Assembly (NCBI RefSeq): GCF_030253575.1
Contig: NC_080559.1
Location: 33,165,501-33,229,500, forward strand
Direction: 5' to 3'
Source: Rhododendron vialii
Taxonomy: Eukaryota; Streptophyta; Magnoliopsida; Ericales; Ericaceae
DNA: 64,000 bases
Made by a program: the position numbers and the translations under genes. The notes beneath the pieces were generated by a model. That model saw only the letters and a program-made list of their open reading frames with translations, had not been told where the DNA came from and searched no databases. Numbering within the stretch: position 1 is the stretch's first letter; each line of letters starts with the position of its first letter. Shown here piece after piece: positions 21,740 through 33,838 of the stretch.

Positions 21740-21965
21740 ATAGGTGGCGATTCCAATGGTCTTGTAGGAGTTAATAGGCAAGGGTATGAGAAAGTCTATG
21801 GTGGTTTTGGGTTTGGTGACCAGAATTAAGCTAGTAGAAGTATTTTGGACTACAGTGTTTTTGATCTTATAGTTGTGAACGCTTTTTCTAAGAAGAGAGA
21901 GGAACACCTAATTACCGTTAAGAGCGGGTCTAGTAGAAGTTAGATAGATTACTTTTTGTTAGAGA
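21740..21965 (+). mobile_element. RTE-type LINE endonuclease fragment
   Basis: One plus frame reads GGDSNGLVGVNRQGYEKVYG, GGFGFGDQN, a stop, SILDYSVFDLIVVNAFSKKR, EEHLITVKSGSSRS, a stop, and IDYFLL. This is the C-terminal half of the endonuclease domain of plant RTE-type LINEs. The two stops (TAA, TAG) replace expected E and Q codons. Both ends are truncated and no reverse transcriptase is present. Confidence 0.75.
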
Positions 21966-22023
21966 CACTCAACATTTATTATGCGAAGATTGCAAGATTA
22001 TTCCCGGAGAGTGTCTAGCTACT

Positions 22024-22390
22024 GCCACAACATAGACTTATGGTGTTAGATATTTGCCCACAAACTAGACGGTGGCATCTTTCTTCTTGTTCCTATTTTG
22101 GCCCCCGTGTTTACAAAATCTTGATTTTGTCCATGCTGGTACCCGTATGCAAACAGAAAGATTCAAACTTGTCTTGTTCTCTTGCATTGTCCAAATGAAT
22201 TAAAAACAAGGGAAGAAGAACTTACGTCGTGTGATTTTGAAAGAAGTTGGGTTTTGCCCAGAACTGAACGACAATTTTCTTCCTGCAAAATTTTTTGCTG
22301 CTGCAATAATCTTTCTCTGTTGCGTTGATTCATTCTGATTTTGGTCATCTAGGGAAGAAGAAGAAGATGAAAGAATAACACTGGGCCGCA
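22024..22390 (-). other. Element X, copy 2
   Basis: Starts with the same ACATAGACTTATGGTGTTAG edge as copy 1 but follows single-copy DNA. It lacks the AAT repeat and ~50 bp of the intron-like part. The donor-like CACGAC|GTAAG remains. Confidence 0.45.
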
Positions 22391-22925
22391 AACAATTACT
22401 TATGGCTGCAAATTATTGAAAGCGTGATTACTACGCATGATTCTATTGTGTTTTACATGCATCTTGGCCGCAGAGAATTACACTTAGCCGAAAACAATTA
22501 CTCTTGGCCGCGTCTAATTACTCATGGCTGCACATTATTGAAAGCGTGATTACTACGCATGATTCTCTTGTATTGTACATGCTTCTTAGCCGCGTTGAAT
22601 TACACTTGGCCTCTTCAAATTACTCGTGGATGTGTATAATTACACTTGGCCGTGTCGAATTACCTTCTCTTATGTTTTACAAGTTTCTTGGACGCTTTGA
22701 ATTATACTTGGCCGCTTTGAATTACTCATGACCGCTTCTAATTACACTTGGCTGCGTTGAATTACATTCTCTTGTGTTTTACATCCTTCTTGGCCGCATT
22801 GAATTATATTTGGCCGCTTCAAATTACTCATGGACGCATCGAATTACATTCTCTTGTGTTTTACATGCTTTTTGGCCACGTTGAATTACACTTGGTCGCT
22901 TCAAATTAATTACTTGTGGACACGC
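22391..22925. repeat. ~20-bp minisatellite, with empty MITE site
   Basis: Same units and higher-order pattern as 16917-17472. At 22406-22413 a single CTGCAAAT stands uninterrupted where the three related loci carry the hAT-like MITE. Confidence 0.8.
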
Positions 22926-23122
22926 CGAATGAACCTTGTGGACATGCTTACAGAATGAACGAGTACCATAGAACTAGCTAGGATGTGTGCGTCGAACGGA
23001 ACTTAGAATGTTGAAATGGGCGTGAAAACGAACTTTAGCCTTTGCCGCTCCAATGATCTTTGAATCGGTCTCCCTTCGACCGACTTTTCATAAATAAAAT
23101 TTTATTATTTTAATTTGTCGTT
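22926..23122. repeat. Left shoulder of foldback 5
   Basis: The minisatellite joins at about 22926 to CTTGTGGACATGCTTACAGA and the normal run-in to the foldback. The U2 flank and most of the L module are missing here. Confidence 0.6.
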
Positions 23123-23732
23123 TCCATCATCTTTTAGTATAGTTAAAACCTTATTTATCACTATATAATTGGTCTTGATCCTATTTAAAATAAAAATGAT
23201 ACGAGCGTTTTATTGAAAGAATTTGTTTTTCGACCAATTGAGGGTAAAATTTTTTTTGAAGAGAATTGAGGGTAAAATGGTCATGTAATTTGATGTAAAA
23301 ATTATTTTTCATTGTAACCAATTTGGTAGGAAATTAGATTTGACAAGCCTTCTAACGGTTCAATCCACGACCAAATTGGAGTTCGGGAGTGTTTGGGGCA
23401 AGTCTGCAAAGTTGGACTTGTTTGCAATGTTCAGGATGCGCCTGAGGCACAATTTTTGCTGCATAACATGTTAAACTTTGCGGACTTGCCCCGGACACTC
23501 CCGAACTCCAATTTTGGCTTGGTTTGAATCGTTAGAAAGCTTGTCCAATTTACTTTCTAGCCCATGTAGTTTGGATAAAAAATCATTTGTATATCTAATG
23601 AAGTGACTATTTTACCCTTGATGGGTAAAAATATGATTTGTTCCGGCAAAACGCGCGTCTGTTTCTCATTTTAAATTGGATCAAGACCCATTATATATCA
23701 ATAAATAGTGTTTTCAAAGTACTAAAAGATGG
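23123..23732. repeat. Foldback 5
   Basis: Left arm 23123-23411, right arm 23473-23732. The loop is shorter than in other copies (about 60 bp), and the left arm has a ~30-bp internal duplication around 23239-23280 (GAGGGTAAAATTTT repeated). Confidence 0.85.
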
Positions 23733-24548
23733 CGGGATCCAACCGTGAATGGGAGTTGAACATATAGTTCCCTTTCCCCACATTGAACCAAGCAATATTC
23801 TTGCTTGCAATTGGTATTTTTTTTGGAAGCATCAATCTGAATGATACATTGTTTGGGAACAACTATAAATGTGTTTTGAATCAGAATGATGGATTTCTAT
23901 GTGAAATGTTGGTGTATTGGTATGCCTCTTGGTTGTTTTATGAAAAACTGAATGTCTATTTCATTAGTTCATTACATCAAAAAAGAAAAACGTACTGAAA
24001 GCTCCCAAGGCGCAATTCATATGCGCCTGAGGCGCATTACAGAAAGGGACAAAATTGGATGTGCCTAGGGAGCAATTCAATTGCGCCTGGGACACATTAC
24101 AAAAAAGAAGAATTTCTGGGTGCGCCCAGCTGGGCCGTGACCTAAATGTGCCTTACGAAAAGAGTGCAAATTAATCAGGATGCACGCCCTTGGCGCAATT
24201 CAAATACGCCCGAGGCGCATGTGATGCAATTTTTTTTTTGATTGGTTCGTTTTAGTCTTGGTTGGCTGGAGACTATAAAAGGCCTGCCTTTAAACATTAA
24301 TTAGTGTAAGGATTTTTCAAGAAAAGGTGACGCACAAGAAGCCCGTGCGAAGGGTTTTCAAGAGTTCCATCCATGAAGATTTCATTGACCAACTTAAATC
24401 GATCTCCAATCAAATCACTTCACTGAGACATTCATACAGAATGTAAAATTACTCATCATCAAATTTCTCATCAATGGCGGCATTCTTTGTTGGTTATGCT
24501 TTCGTTACAAGAAAATCAGTTAACTAGCTAAAGGCCTATTCAATTAAA
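23733..24548 (+). repeat. G1 block 4
   Basis: Spacer, four GC-rich repeats (24005-24230), intact CTATAAAAGG at 24273-24282, and leader up to the PPR fragment. Confidence 0.65.
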
Positions 24549-25312
24549 ATGCAAGTTTTCATTATCTTGATTTCTTGGTACATTTCAAGACAGGATATTG
24601 TGGAAGTTGATAATTGTTTTAACAAACTGCAAGGTGAAGTAAGGCCTAGCAGTGGGACATTGACCTTGCGTATCTCAGCTTCTGGGAAGAATGTTAATCT
24701 TTTTCAAGGCAAAATGTCTGATTTTGCTATTGGAAATGGACTTCATCACAGTGTTTTCCAAACTTCATTGTTGGATTTTTATGCAAAGTTTGGGGACATG
24801 GAGAACAACATTACTTGGAGTGCTATTATATCAGGTCTTGTTGGTGGAGAGGTGATATAATATGACCATGGATAGGTTTTGAAGCCCTGCAATATTGTCG
24901 TCAAATGGCGGAAGAAGGAATGGAGCCGAATAGTATGACCTTTTTGAGCCTATTATCTGCTTGTAGCCACTCTTGCCATCTTGGTGAAGGCTGTAGAGTC
25001 AGTATTTTTGCCTTGAAATAGAGATTCGGAATGGGAAGCTCAACGAGGATTTGTTGGGCTGGTCGTGGAATGGGCATTTGGTATGATTCTGAAACTAGTG
25101 ACTTTTCCATGTGGTAGGATTTAAGGAGCGCTATTGGTAGCCTGTAGAGTTCATGGGAACCAAAAAATAGGAGAATATGTAGCAAAATGGCTCTTATATT
25201 TGGAACCTAAAAATGCTGGTGAGCTACTACACTTAGTAAAGTTCAAGCAGTTGCTGAAAGGTGGGATAGATTTGGAGAAGTACGGGGAGTAGCTGAGGTA
25301 GAGCTGCGTTGA
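24549..25312 (+). pseudogene. PPR-E gene fragment (copy 4)
   Basis: One of the longer readable copies. The frame from 24549 covers [64 protein letters not shown] and ITWSAIISGL before a stop. AEEGMEPNSMTFLSLLSACS and E-motif pieces (GEYVAKWLLYLEPKNAG) follow in other frames. It retains about one and a half PPR motifs plus E; the upstream PPR array is absent. Confidence 0.8.
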
Positions 25313-25522
25313 AGCCTAATGATCAATCCATGGGTTTTTTTTTTCTGGAAATCTCTCGCACCTTCAAATTCCTTAAATCTATGAGCCATGGGATGTTATA
25401 TGTTGGAATGAAATTACAATAGAAAAAAAAACTGAATACTCCCAACGTGCAGTTGAAATTTGCTAGAGGTGCCCTACAGAATGAGAGAAAATAGAATGCG
25501 CCTGAGGCACATTACAAAAGGA
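25313..25522 (+). repeat. G2 block 4 (short)
   Basis: Only one to two GC-rich repeats remain before the sequence jumps to the truncated U2-like copy at about 25522. Confidence 0.6.
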
Positions 25523-25625
25523 AAATTAATTTAATAAGGAATGAGCCGATGGCCCACATAGCAGATATTAAACTATTAAGAATAGATACTACACTTGATC
25601 TTAGCCAAAAGGCCGAGAAAGTTTG
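25523..25625 (-). pseudogene. U2 snRNA-like copy 3, 5' half only
   Basis: On the minus strand it starts ACAAACTTTCTCGGCCTTTTGG and continues CTAAGATCAAGTGTAGTATC through stem-loop II, then breaks before the Sm site. Unlike the full-length copies it keeps the normal GGCTAAGATC. With the 3' half lost it cannot form a U2 snRNP. The TATA remains (TATAAAATAA, about 25646-25656). The USE is poor (GTTTCCAACGATGAC). Confidence 0.82.
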
Positions 25626-26618
25626 TCTTATCTTCTCTTGGGCTGCTTATTTTATAGTCAAGTAATCCCTCCTCTTTTCTCTGCTTAGTCATCGTTGGAA
25701 ACAAACCCCAAAGTAACAAACCGGGTTTTGCTACTTTTGCACATTTCTGCTTGGTTTGTGCCTTCAGTTCGACTCGGTTGTTTGAAGCCTCTGAGCAACT
25801 AGTGAGTCCTTGTGTCCACCAATTACATTGTAACTGCTTAATTTATTGAGTATCCGATTGCTTGGGATAAAAAAAAAAAATACCCCTCTAAATTGCCCTA
25901 TAATGAGTTCAATACGCAACTGTGTATAGCTTAGATTGTGATTGAGTTGGTTCTAGCTTCACGAAGTCATTGCTACCCCTGGAGTTCCCTTTGTTACACT
26001 TTTTAGCCCTATAATTCCTCTCTTCTTTCTGTTTTGGTTTGGACCTTGTGTTGTACATGGCATTTTTTGTGGTTGACTCTCAAGGGTATCCAATATCCCC
26101 TTGGTCCAAGTTTTTTAGTTTGTTTTTTCTCAATGAAAAGCAACTTACCAAACAAACTTGTACTAAAGCTCATTGAGTGGACTCCTGTAGTGCGTCGAGG
26201 ATCAAAACCAAACACTCACACACGAATTGAGAGAAAACTTAACTATTATTGGATCAAATGCAATAATATTACAAAAAAGAAAAGAAAAAAAGAGATTCTC
26301 CAGAGGAGCACTCCTTTGAGCTCGATTCCCTTTGGTTATCTCTCACCCTCACCATAAATCTCGCCTTGGGTAAATCCTTATGATGAAACGGTTTTTAATT
26401 ATTTAATAAAGTGTGGAGAGCCCAATGAACCTTGTGGACACTCTTACAGAATGACCGAGTACCATAGAACTAGGGATGTGCGCGTCGAACGGAACTTAAA
26501 ATGTGTAAATGGGCGTGAAAACGAACTTTAGCCATTGTCGCTCCAATGATCTTTAAATTGGTCTCCCTTCGACCAACTTTTAAAAAATAAAATTTTATTA
26601 TTTTAATTGGTCATTTCG
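25626..26618. repeat. U2 5' flank plus L module
   Basis: TATA and degraded USE, the TTTGCACAT flank, then the L module (A-rich run at 26272-26291) and the foldback shoulder. No gene is seen. Confidence 0.65.
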
Positions 26619-27237
26619 ATCATCTTTTAATACAGTTAAAACCTTATTTATCATTATATAATTGGTCTTAATCTGATTTAAAATAAAAAGGATACTAGCG
26701 TTTTATTGAAAGAATTTGTTTTTCGACCAATTGAGGGTAAAATGGTCATGTGTTTTGAAGAAAAAATTATATTTCATTGGAACCAATTTGGTAGGAAATT
26801 AGATTGGACAAGCCTTCTAACGGTTCAATGCACGACCAAATTGGAGTTCGAGAGTGTTTGGGGTAAGTCCGCAAAGTTGGACTTGTTTGCAATGTTCAGG
26901 ATGCGCCCGGGGCGCATTGTAATGCGCCTGGACGCAAAAGAGTGCGCCAGAGGCGCAATTTTTGCTGCATAACATGTTAAACTTTGCGGACTTGCCCCGG
27001 ACACTCCCGAACTCCAATTTTTGCGTGGTTTGAACCGTTAGAAAGCTTGTCCAATTTACTTTCTAGCCCAAGTAGTTTGGATAAAAAATCATTTGTATAT
27101 CTAATGAAGTTACCATTTTACCCTCAATGGGTCAAAATATGATTCGTTCTGGCAAAACACGTTTTTGTTTCTCATTTTAAATTGGATCAAGATCCATTGT
27201 ATATCAATAAATAGTGTTTTTAAAGTACGAAAATATG
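26619..27237. repeat. Foldback 6
   Basis: Left arm 26619-26879, right arm 26977-27237. The inner arms match over ~73 bp with about nine mismatches by eye. The loop has CGCCCGGGGCGCATT and CGCCAGAGGCGCA. Confidence 0.85.
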
Positions 27238-27888
27238 GCCGGATCCCACCATAAATGGGGGTTGAACATATAGTTTCACTTTCCCCACATTGAACCAAGC
27301 GATATTCTTGCTTGCGATTGGTATTTTTTTTGGAAGCATCAATCTGAACGATACATTGTTTGGCAACAACTATAAATGTGTTGTGAATCAGAATGATGGA
27401 TTTCTATGTGAAATGTTGGTGCATTGGTATGCCACTTGGCTATTTTATGAAAAACGGAATGTCTATTTCAGTAGTTAGTTACATCAAAGAAGAAAAACGT
27501 ATTGAATGCTCCCAAGGCGCAATTAATATGCGCCTGAGGCGCATTTCAGAATGGGAAAAAATAGGATGTGCCCAGGGAGCAATTCAATTGCGCCTGAGAC
27601 ACATTACAAAAAAGAAGAAATTCTGGGTGCGCCCAGCCAGCCATGACTTAAATGTGCCTTACGAAAAGAGTGCAAATTAGTCAGGATGCAAGCCCTTGGT
27701 GCATTTCAAATACGCCCGAGGCGCATGTGATTAAATTTTTTTTTGACTGGTTCGTTTTAGTCCCGGTTGGTTGAGACTATAAAAGGCCAGCCTCTAAACA
27801 TTAATTAGTGTAGGATTTTTCAAGCAAAAGAGATGCACAAGAAGCCAGTGCGAAGGGTTTCCAAGAGTTCCATCCATGAAGATTTCAT
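27238..27888 (+). repeat. G1 block 5, cut short by element X
   Basis: Spacer, four GC-rich repeats (27505-27730), intact CTATAAAAGG at 27777-27786, and a leader ending at GATTTCATTGAAC where element X starts, exactly as at 16262. Confidence 0.65.
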
Positions 27889-28332
27889 TGAACATAGACT
27901 TATGGTGTTAGATATTTGCCCTTGAACTAGACGGTGGCATTTTTCTTGTTGTTCCTATTTCGGCTCCCGCGTTTACGAAATCTTGATTCTATCCTTGCTG
28001 GTACCCGTATGCAAACAAAAAATATTCAAACTTGTCTTGTTTTCTTGCTTTGTCAAAATGAATTACAAACATGGGAAGAAGAGAACTTTAATCGATGAGA
28101 TATATAATAATAATAATAATAATGTTAAGTGCAATAAAGAAGAACTTACGTCGTGTGATTTTGAAAGAAGAAGTTGGGTTTTGCCCAGAACTGAACGAAA
28201 ATTTTCTTCCTGCAAAATTTTCTGCTGCTGCAATAATCTTTCTCCGTTGTGTTGATTCTTCTTGGTTTTGGACATCTAGGGAAGAAGAAGAAGATGAAAG
28301 AATTACACTTGGCCGCAAACAATTCCTTATGG
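27889..28332 (-). other. Element X, copy 3
   Basis: Full-length copy with a (AAT)5-6 tract at about 28105-28122 in the intron-like part. The minus-strand open stretch (QEESTQRRKIIAAAENFAGR) and donor-like site are kept. Confidence 0.45.
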
Positions 28333-28371
28333 CCGCAAATTAGGCATGTGCTAAAAACCCGGCAACCCGCG

Positions 28372-28678
28372 TATAGAAATTCACAGAAAAGAAGGAAAAT
28401 CAAGAGAATCACAAAGTAACACAAGAACCCTAGAACTCATTCAAGAACCGAATCATATTTTCTCTCTCATCTGTTTTTCCCACTTAGTCTGTTACAAATG
28501 ACCACAGAAACAATATATACCACTCAAGTGGTTCTCCACCGACTTACAACTACCAATCACACTTAGCCAGCTAAGCTCAAATCAAATCTAACTAACTAAC
28601 AATCTAATTACTGTTACATCACTAATTACATCACTAAATTCAGTTACATACACGTGCAATTAGTGACCCTTGCTGACA
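28372..28678 (-). repeat. 3' LTR of the Copia element
   Basis: ~305 bp, starting TGTCAGCAAGGGTCACTA on the minus strand. It matches the other LTR at 33029-33328 at about 99%, apart from one small indel. Confidence 0.9.
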
Positions 28679-31600
28679 GCCCCTCGCAAACTCATAGGTG
28701 TGTCAACCACCATGAGTTTGCTCTTCAAGAACTGAAAACGATCAGCGGAGAGTGCCTTGGTAAAAATATCAGCAGTTTGAGCTTGTGACCCAATGTGTTG
28801 AATAGAAATCAGTTTGCTCAAAACCTTTTCTCTGATAAAGTGATAGTCGACTTCTACATGTTTAGTTCGAGCATGAAATATTGGATTTGAAGCTAATGCA
28901 ATTGCAGACTGATTGTCACACCAAATAATATGAGGCAGAGTTGAAGTGATACCCAAATCAAGAAGTAACTGGTGAATCCAAGTCACATCAGCTGCAGTGT
29001 GAGCAAGAGCTCGGTACTCAGCTTCAGTAGAAGAACGAGCTACGGTGGGTTGCTTTTTAGCACTCCAGGAAATCAGATTTGATCCTAAATAAACACAAAA
29101 TCCAGTTGTAGATCTTCTATCTGTGTCATCCCCTGCCCAATCGGCATCTGAGTAGGCTGTGAGATGCAAAGAACTAGGGACAAAATACAGTCCTTGATGA
29201 ATGCTTCCTTTCAAGTATCGAAGAATTCGTTTAACACCAATAAAATGACTAAGCCTAGGATCATGCATATGTTGACAAGCAACATTGACAGCAAATGCAA
29301 TCTCTGGCCTAGTCAATGTAAGATATTGTAAGGACCCTACAATCTTTCTGTACCAATGAGGATCTGGCATAGGCAAATCAGGATCAATCAAAGAAGGTTT
29401 GACAGAAGAAGGAGATGAGCTTGGTTTACAATCGTACATACCAGCTTTAACCAACAAGTCCTGAGCATATTTGGTTTGAGATAAAAGTAAGTTCTGACCA
29501 TGTTGAAACATCTCAATACCAAGAAAATAACTAAGAGTACCCAAATCTTTGAGCGCAAATCTTTGACTGAGAACACTGATAAGATCTTGAATATACGTAG
29601 CATCATCACCAGTTATTAAAATATCATCAACATAGACAAGAATGAGAGTAATACCATGAGCTGCTGTAGAAATAAAGAGAGATGAATCTGCTTTACTAGC
29701 ATGAAACCCTTGAGTGAGAAGAAAGCTAGAAAACATGGAGAACCAAGCTCTGGGGGGCTGCCTAAGCCCATACAATGCCTTATTCAATTTGCACACATAA
29801 TTTGGATGAGCAGAATCCTTGTACCCCAGAGGTTGTCTCATATAGACTTCTTCCTCAATAACACCATGCAAAAATGCATTAGACACATCCAGTTGACGAA
29901 TGGACCATTGGTTATGAACAGCTAATGAAAGAACAACCCTGATTGTAGGCTGTTTAATTACAGGACTAAAAGTTTCTGAAAAATCAATGCCTTCATACTG
30001 TTGATTCCCATTAGCAACAAGTCTGGCCTTGTACCTAGCCACACTGCCATCAGAATGCCTTTTGATTTTGTAAATCCATTGACATCCTATTATGTTTGCA
30101 TTCGATGGGGGGGAAACAAGAGTCCAAGTCCTTTGTTTCTTCAAAGCTGCATATTCCTCGGCCATAGCATGCTGCCAAACAGAGTGTTTGATAGCCTCGG
30201 AAAAATGTGTGGGCTCCTCATTTGGTTCAAAGACAGAACTAACATTGTGATCAGATACAGGTGTGTCTACTACAGCAAAACCATAATAAGATTGTGGTTT
30301 TGAAATGCCATTTTTAGATCGTGTCATCATTTGATGAGAAGGTGCAGAAGGTGCAGAAGGTTAAACTACAACAGAAGAGGATAAAGGAATAGTTGTAAAA
30401 GGATCAGAGGTGGAAGAAGAAGAAGAATTGGATTGATTAGAACAAGGAAAGGGATGTGAAATATCAGAAACAGGAGAATATGCAGGAACAGGAGAAGAAG
30501 AAACTTCAGGAACATGAGAACTATTAGAAACAAATTCAGAAGAAATAGGAACTGAGATGTGAATATCACTAAAATCAGTGAGAGAAATCTGGAAATTTGA
30601 AGGAGAGGGCTTAGGTGTGTTGATACAAGGTTGAGTGACAAGAGTAGAATAAGTAAACTCATTTTCAACAAACCTAACATGTCTTGAAGTATACACTTTA
30701 GACGTAACAGGATCAAGACATCTATAACCTTTTGTGGCAGGACAATAACCAAGAAAAATGCAATGAATAGATTTTGGAGTGAGTTTGTTTTGAGCATAAG
30801 GCTTAAGCCAAGGAAAACAACTACAACCAAAAGGTTTCAAGGCTGTATAATCAGGTGAGGATTTGAACAAAAGACAATATGGAACTTGAAACTGCAAGGC
30901 TGTATGTGGTAATCTATTAGCTAGGTACTGCAGTAGTTAGAGCCTCAAGCCAAAATTTATTAGGAAGATTAGATTGTAACAACAAAGCAATAGTTGTCTC
31001 AATGAGATGCCTATGTTTCCTTTCAACGACACCATTTTGTTCTGGTGTATGAGGACATGTTGTTTGATGAATAACACCATTGTGCAAGAACAAGGCTAGC
31101 AGAAAATGATTTACAAATTCTCCCCCATTATCACTTCTAACAGTTTTAATAGTGGTATGGAATTGAGTAGAAACATAAGCTTTGAAATGAGCTATGGTAT
31201 GTTTTACTTCAGACTTGTAATGAAGAGGAAATAACCAAGAATACCTTGTAAAATCATCAATCATGAGGAGATAATATCGAAAACCTTTATGAGAAGGAAT
31301 GGGGGATGGACCCCACACATCCATATGAACAAGCTCAAAAGGAAAAGAAGTTTGAGTCTGAGACAAAGAAAAGGGAAGCTTATGACTCTTAGCCATTTGA
31401 CAAGCAACACAATTTACATTTCCAGATTTTGAAATTGGTAAATGAAACTGCTTTATTAAAGACTGAAATAAAGGTGTACTTGGATGACCAAGTTTATTGT
31501 GCCAAAGCACGGTGGAATCAGTTGTAGTAAGAAAAGCTGTAGAAGAAGAACCAGTAGTGGAATGACCAGTGGGGATTGAACTTTTAAAGGAGTTCAGAAG

Positions 31601-33028
31601 AGGATACAGGCCCTTGCTGCAAGGCCCCTTGTAGAGAATTTGATGTGACTCCTTGTCCTGAATGACAAGGCCATTGGAATCAAAAATAAGTATACAGTTA
31701 TTGTCTTGTGAAAACTGATGAACGGAAAGAAGATTATGAGTAATGGCAGGTGTATGAAGAATGTGAGACAATCTAAACTGAGCTTGAGATGTAGATAACA
31801 CACCTGATCCAGTATGAGTAACCTGTAGATGAGAACCATTTCCAACTTGAACACCACCAAGCATAGAAGTGGTTTGAGGATATGCAATATTCTGTAAAGT
31901 GTTGGTGATGTGTGATGTTGCTCCACTGTCAAAATACCATGGATTGCCTGAAGAATCACCCGTGGAAAATCCCAATCCTTGGTGTCCAGAATTCATCATA
32001 GGGTCAGAAAAACCAGAAGGCATTGTAGATGAGCTAGCTGCATTAGCATCTGATGGAGAAAGAACTCCACCAGAGTAACCAGCAAAATTAGCCTGAGCAT
32101 AAGGTGGAGGACCAGCCTGAGCATAAGTAGGAGGACCAGACTGTGGATAGTTGCCAAAAGCACCAGGTGGAATAGAGAACTGGGGTGCTGAAGTATAAGC
32201 TCTTGATAACTGAAAAGAAGCAGGCCTGTTGTGTGAAGGCAGACCATTGGGACGAAATGTTGATGGATACTGTACAGAGTTCATGATGTTAAAGGGAGAG
32301 CCATGCCACTGTGACGACCAAGCAGAATTTGAGGAAAACGGAGACTGCCAAGGAAAATTTGATGGAAATGAGTAATCATTGGGAGCAACTTGCCCTTTAT
32401 AGTAGCAGTATTGTGTAATGTGATTTGTCTTTCCACAAATACCACAGGGATCCCTGGGAAATCTAGAACCTCTTCCCCCTCTGCCTCTATCAAAACTCCG
32501 TTGCTGAGGTTGAAAGAATTGTGATTGGGGGAAGAACTGTGACTGAGGAAATTGTGATGGTTGAGGAAATTGTGGTGGAGGTAAAAACTGAGAAGAAGAC
32601 ACAAATTGTGGTAAGGCTGGAGTACTAGAGGTAGATGCAGCAAGATTAGGAACTGAAGGTGATGACATAGGCGTTGGCATAGGGTTTGGATTTGTGACAA
32701 CCAAAGCAGAATTTGTGTCAACAGTTTCGGTAGAACCATCAGACATTTGAATATCCTCACCACTAAGCATAGTGACCAATTCATCAAAACTCAAAGCTGT
32801 ATTACCACTGGTTCTGATTCCCGTTTTAAAACCATTGAACACAGGAGGTAAACCATGTAAGGTGTGGAACACAAGATCCGCATCAGATAAAGGATTTCCA
32901 GCAGCAGCTAATTTTTGAGCATAAGTCTTAATGGTGTCAATATAAGATTCCATGGTGGAAGTTTTGGTAAGACTGTAGAGTTTGCTTCGTAACTCATGTA
33001 CATGGGCTCGTGACAGAGAATTATAACG
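28679..33028 (-). other. Internal coding region of the Copia element (gag-pol remnants)
   Basis: From high to low coordinates (minus strand): Gag remnant; zinc knuckle of the CX2CX4HX4C form near 32.43 kb; protease with DSGATSHIT near 31.93 kb; integrase with its zinc-binding region and GPSPIPSHKG / SDNGGEF near 31.1-31.4 kb; reverse transcriptase with LDVSNAFLHG and YVDDIL near 29.6-29.9 kb; and RNase H with SDADWAGD and STEAEYRAL near 29.0-29.2 kb. Copia elements express these as one polyprotein. Here the region is broken and is treated as a fossil. Confidence 0.92.
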
Positions 33029-33328
33029 AGAAATTCACAGAAAAGAAGGAAAATCAAGAGAATCACAAAGTAACACAAGAACCCTAGAACTCATTCAAGA
33101 ACCGAATCATATTTTCTCTCTCATCTGTTTTTCCCACTTAGTCACAAATGACCACAGAAACAATATATACCACTCAAGTGGTTCTCCACCGACTTACAAC
33201 TACCAATCACACTTAGCCAGCTAAGCTCAAATCAAATCTAACTAACTAACAATCTAATTACTGTTACATCACTAATTACGTCACTAAATTCAGTTACATA
33301 CACGTGCTATTAGTGACCCTTGCTGACA
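33029..33328 (-). repeat. 5' LTR of the Copia element
   Basis: ~300 bp, the partner of 28372-28678, next to the right half of the MITE. Confidence 0.9.
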
Positions 33329-33545
33329 CCGCAGACCCGACCCGACCCGACCCGACCCGACCCAAAGGGTCTCGGGCAGGGTCGAACATGTGGTTCGGAC
33401 GGGTACGGGTTCAATTTCTATTAAAAATCAGATTTCGGTTCGGGGTTCGGATTGGTGTGTTTCTTACCCGACCTGACCAATCCATAAAGATCTATTCAGT
33501 TTTTGGTCGGAGCCGACCTGACCCGTGCACACCCCTACTGCAAAT

Positions 33546-33838
33546 TATTGAAAACGTGATTACTACGCATGATTCTATTGTGTTTTACATGCTTCTTGGC
33601 CGCTTTGAATTACTCGTGGACGCGTCGAATTACATTCTCTTGTGTTTTACATGTTTTTTGGCCACGTTGAACTACAATTGGTCGCTTCGAATTACTTGGG
33701 GACGCGTCGAATTACACTTGGCCGCGTCAAATTACATTCTCTTGTGTTTTATACATGCTTCTTGGCCGCGTCAAAGTACACTTGGCCACGTTGAATTAGA
33801 CTTGGCCGCGTTTAATTACTCGTGGCCGCAAACATTTG
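33546..33838. repeat. ~20-bp minisatellite
   Basis: Units near GAATTACACTTGGCCGCGTC with the ATTCTCTTGTGTTTTA higher-order element. Its closest relative in order of units is 58335-58645. Confidence 0.8.

Larger units (their letters stand above)
23495..26235. repeat. Block C, copy 1
   Basis: Half a foldback, G1, PPR, truncated U2 and flank. It recurs at about 61320-64000 with an offset near 37785 and high identity. It lies downstream of different DNA in the two places. Confidence 0.8.
28372..33328 (-). mobile_element. Ty1/Copia LTR retrotransposon (broken), inserted in the MITE
   Basis: A ~4.96-kb element on the minus strand, flanked by a 5-bp duplication (CCGCG at 28367-28371, CCGCA at 33329-33333) and bounded by two ~300-bp LTRs. 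Domain order is Gag with a zinc knuckle, protease, integrase, reverse transcriptase and RNase H, the Copia order. Short LTRs and general character suggest the Ale/Retrofit side of the superfamily, but that is tentative. The LTRs differ by about two substitutions and one small indel, suggesting an insertion well under a million years or so old. It looks broken, with about three breaks, so it is a recent fossil. Confidence 0.93.
28341..33537. mobile_element. hAT-like MITE, copy 2, split by a Copia element
   Basis: The left end (28341-28371, TAGGCATGTGCTAAAAACCCG) and the right part (33329-33537, ending GTGCACACCCCTA) are the two halves of one MITE. They are flanked by CCGCAAAT (28333-28340) and CTGCAAAT (33538-33545). 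The Copia element sits between them, so the Copia insertion is the younger event. Confidence 0.85.

Noticed and set aside
23783-23998. A 60-71-residue open frame (FFGSINLNDTLFGNNYKCVL) found in ten units as a possible small protein gene
   Set aside because: It begins without ATG in the copies, its length varies with unit drift, some copies have large in-frame losses (36.8 kb), and it resembles no family. Conservation is explained by duplication.
28341-33537. The Copia element as a driver of the duplications
   Set aside because: It occurs once, is younger than the MITE and is absent from the duplicated locus at 58.1 kb, so it came after the array was formed.
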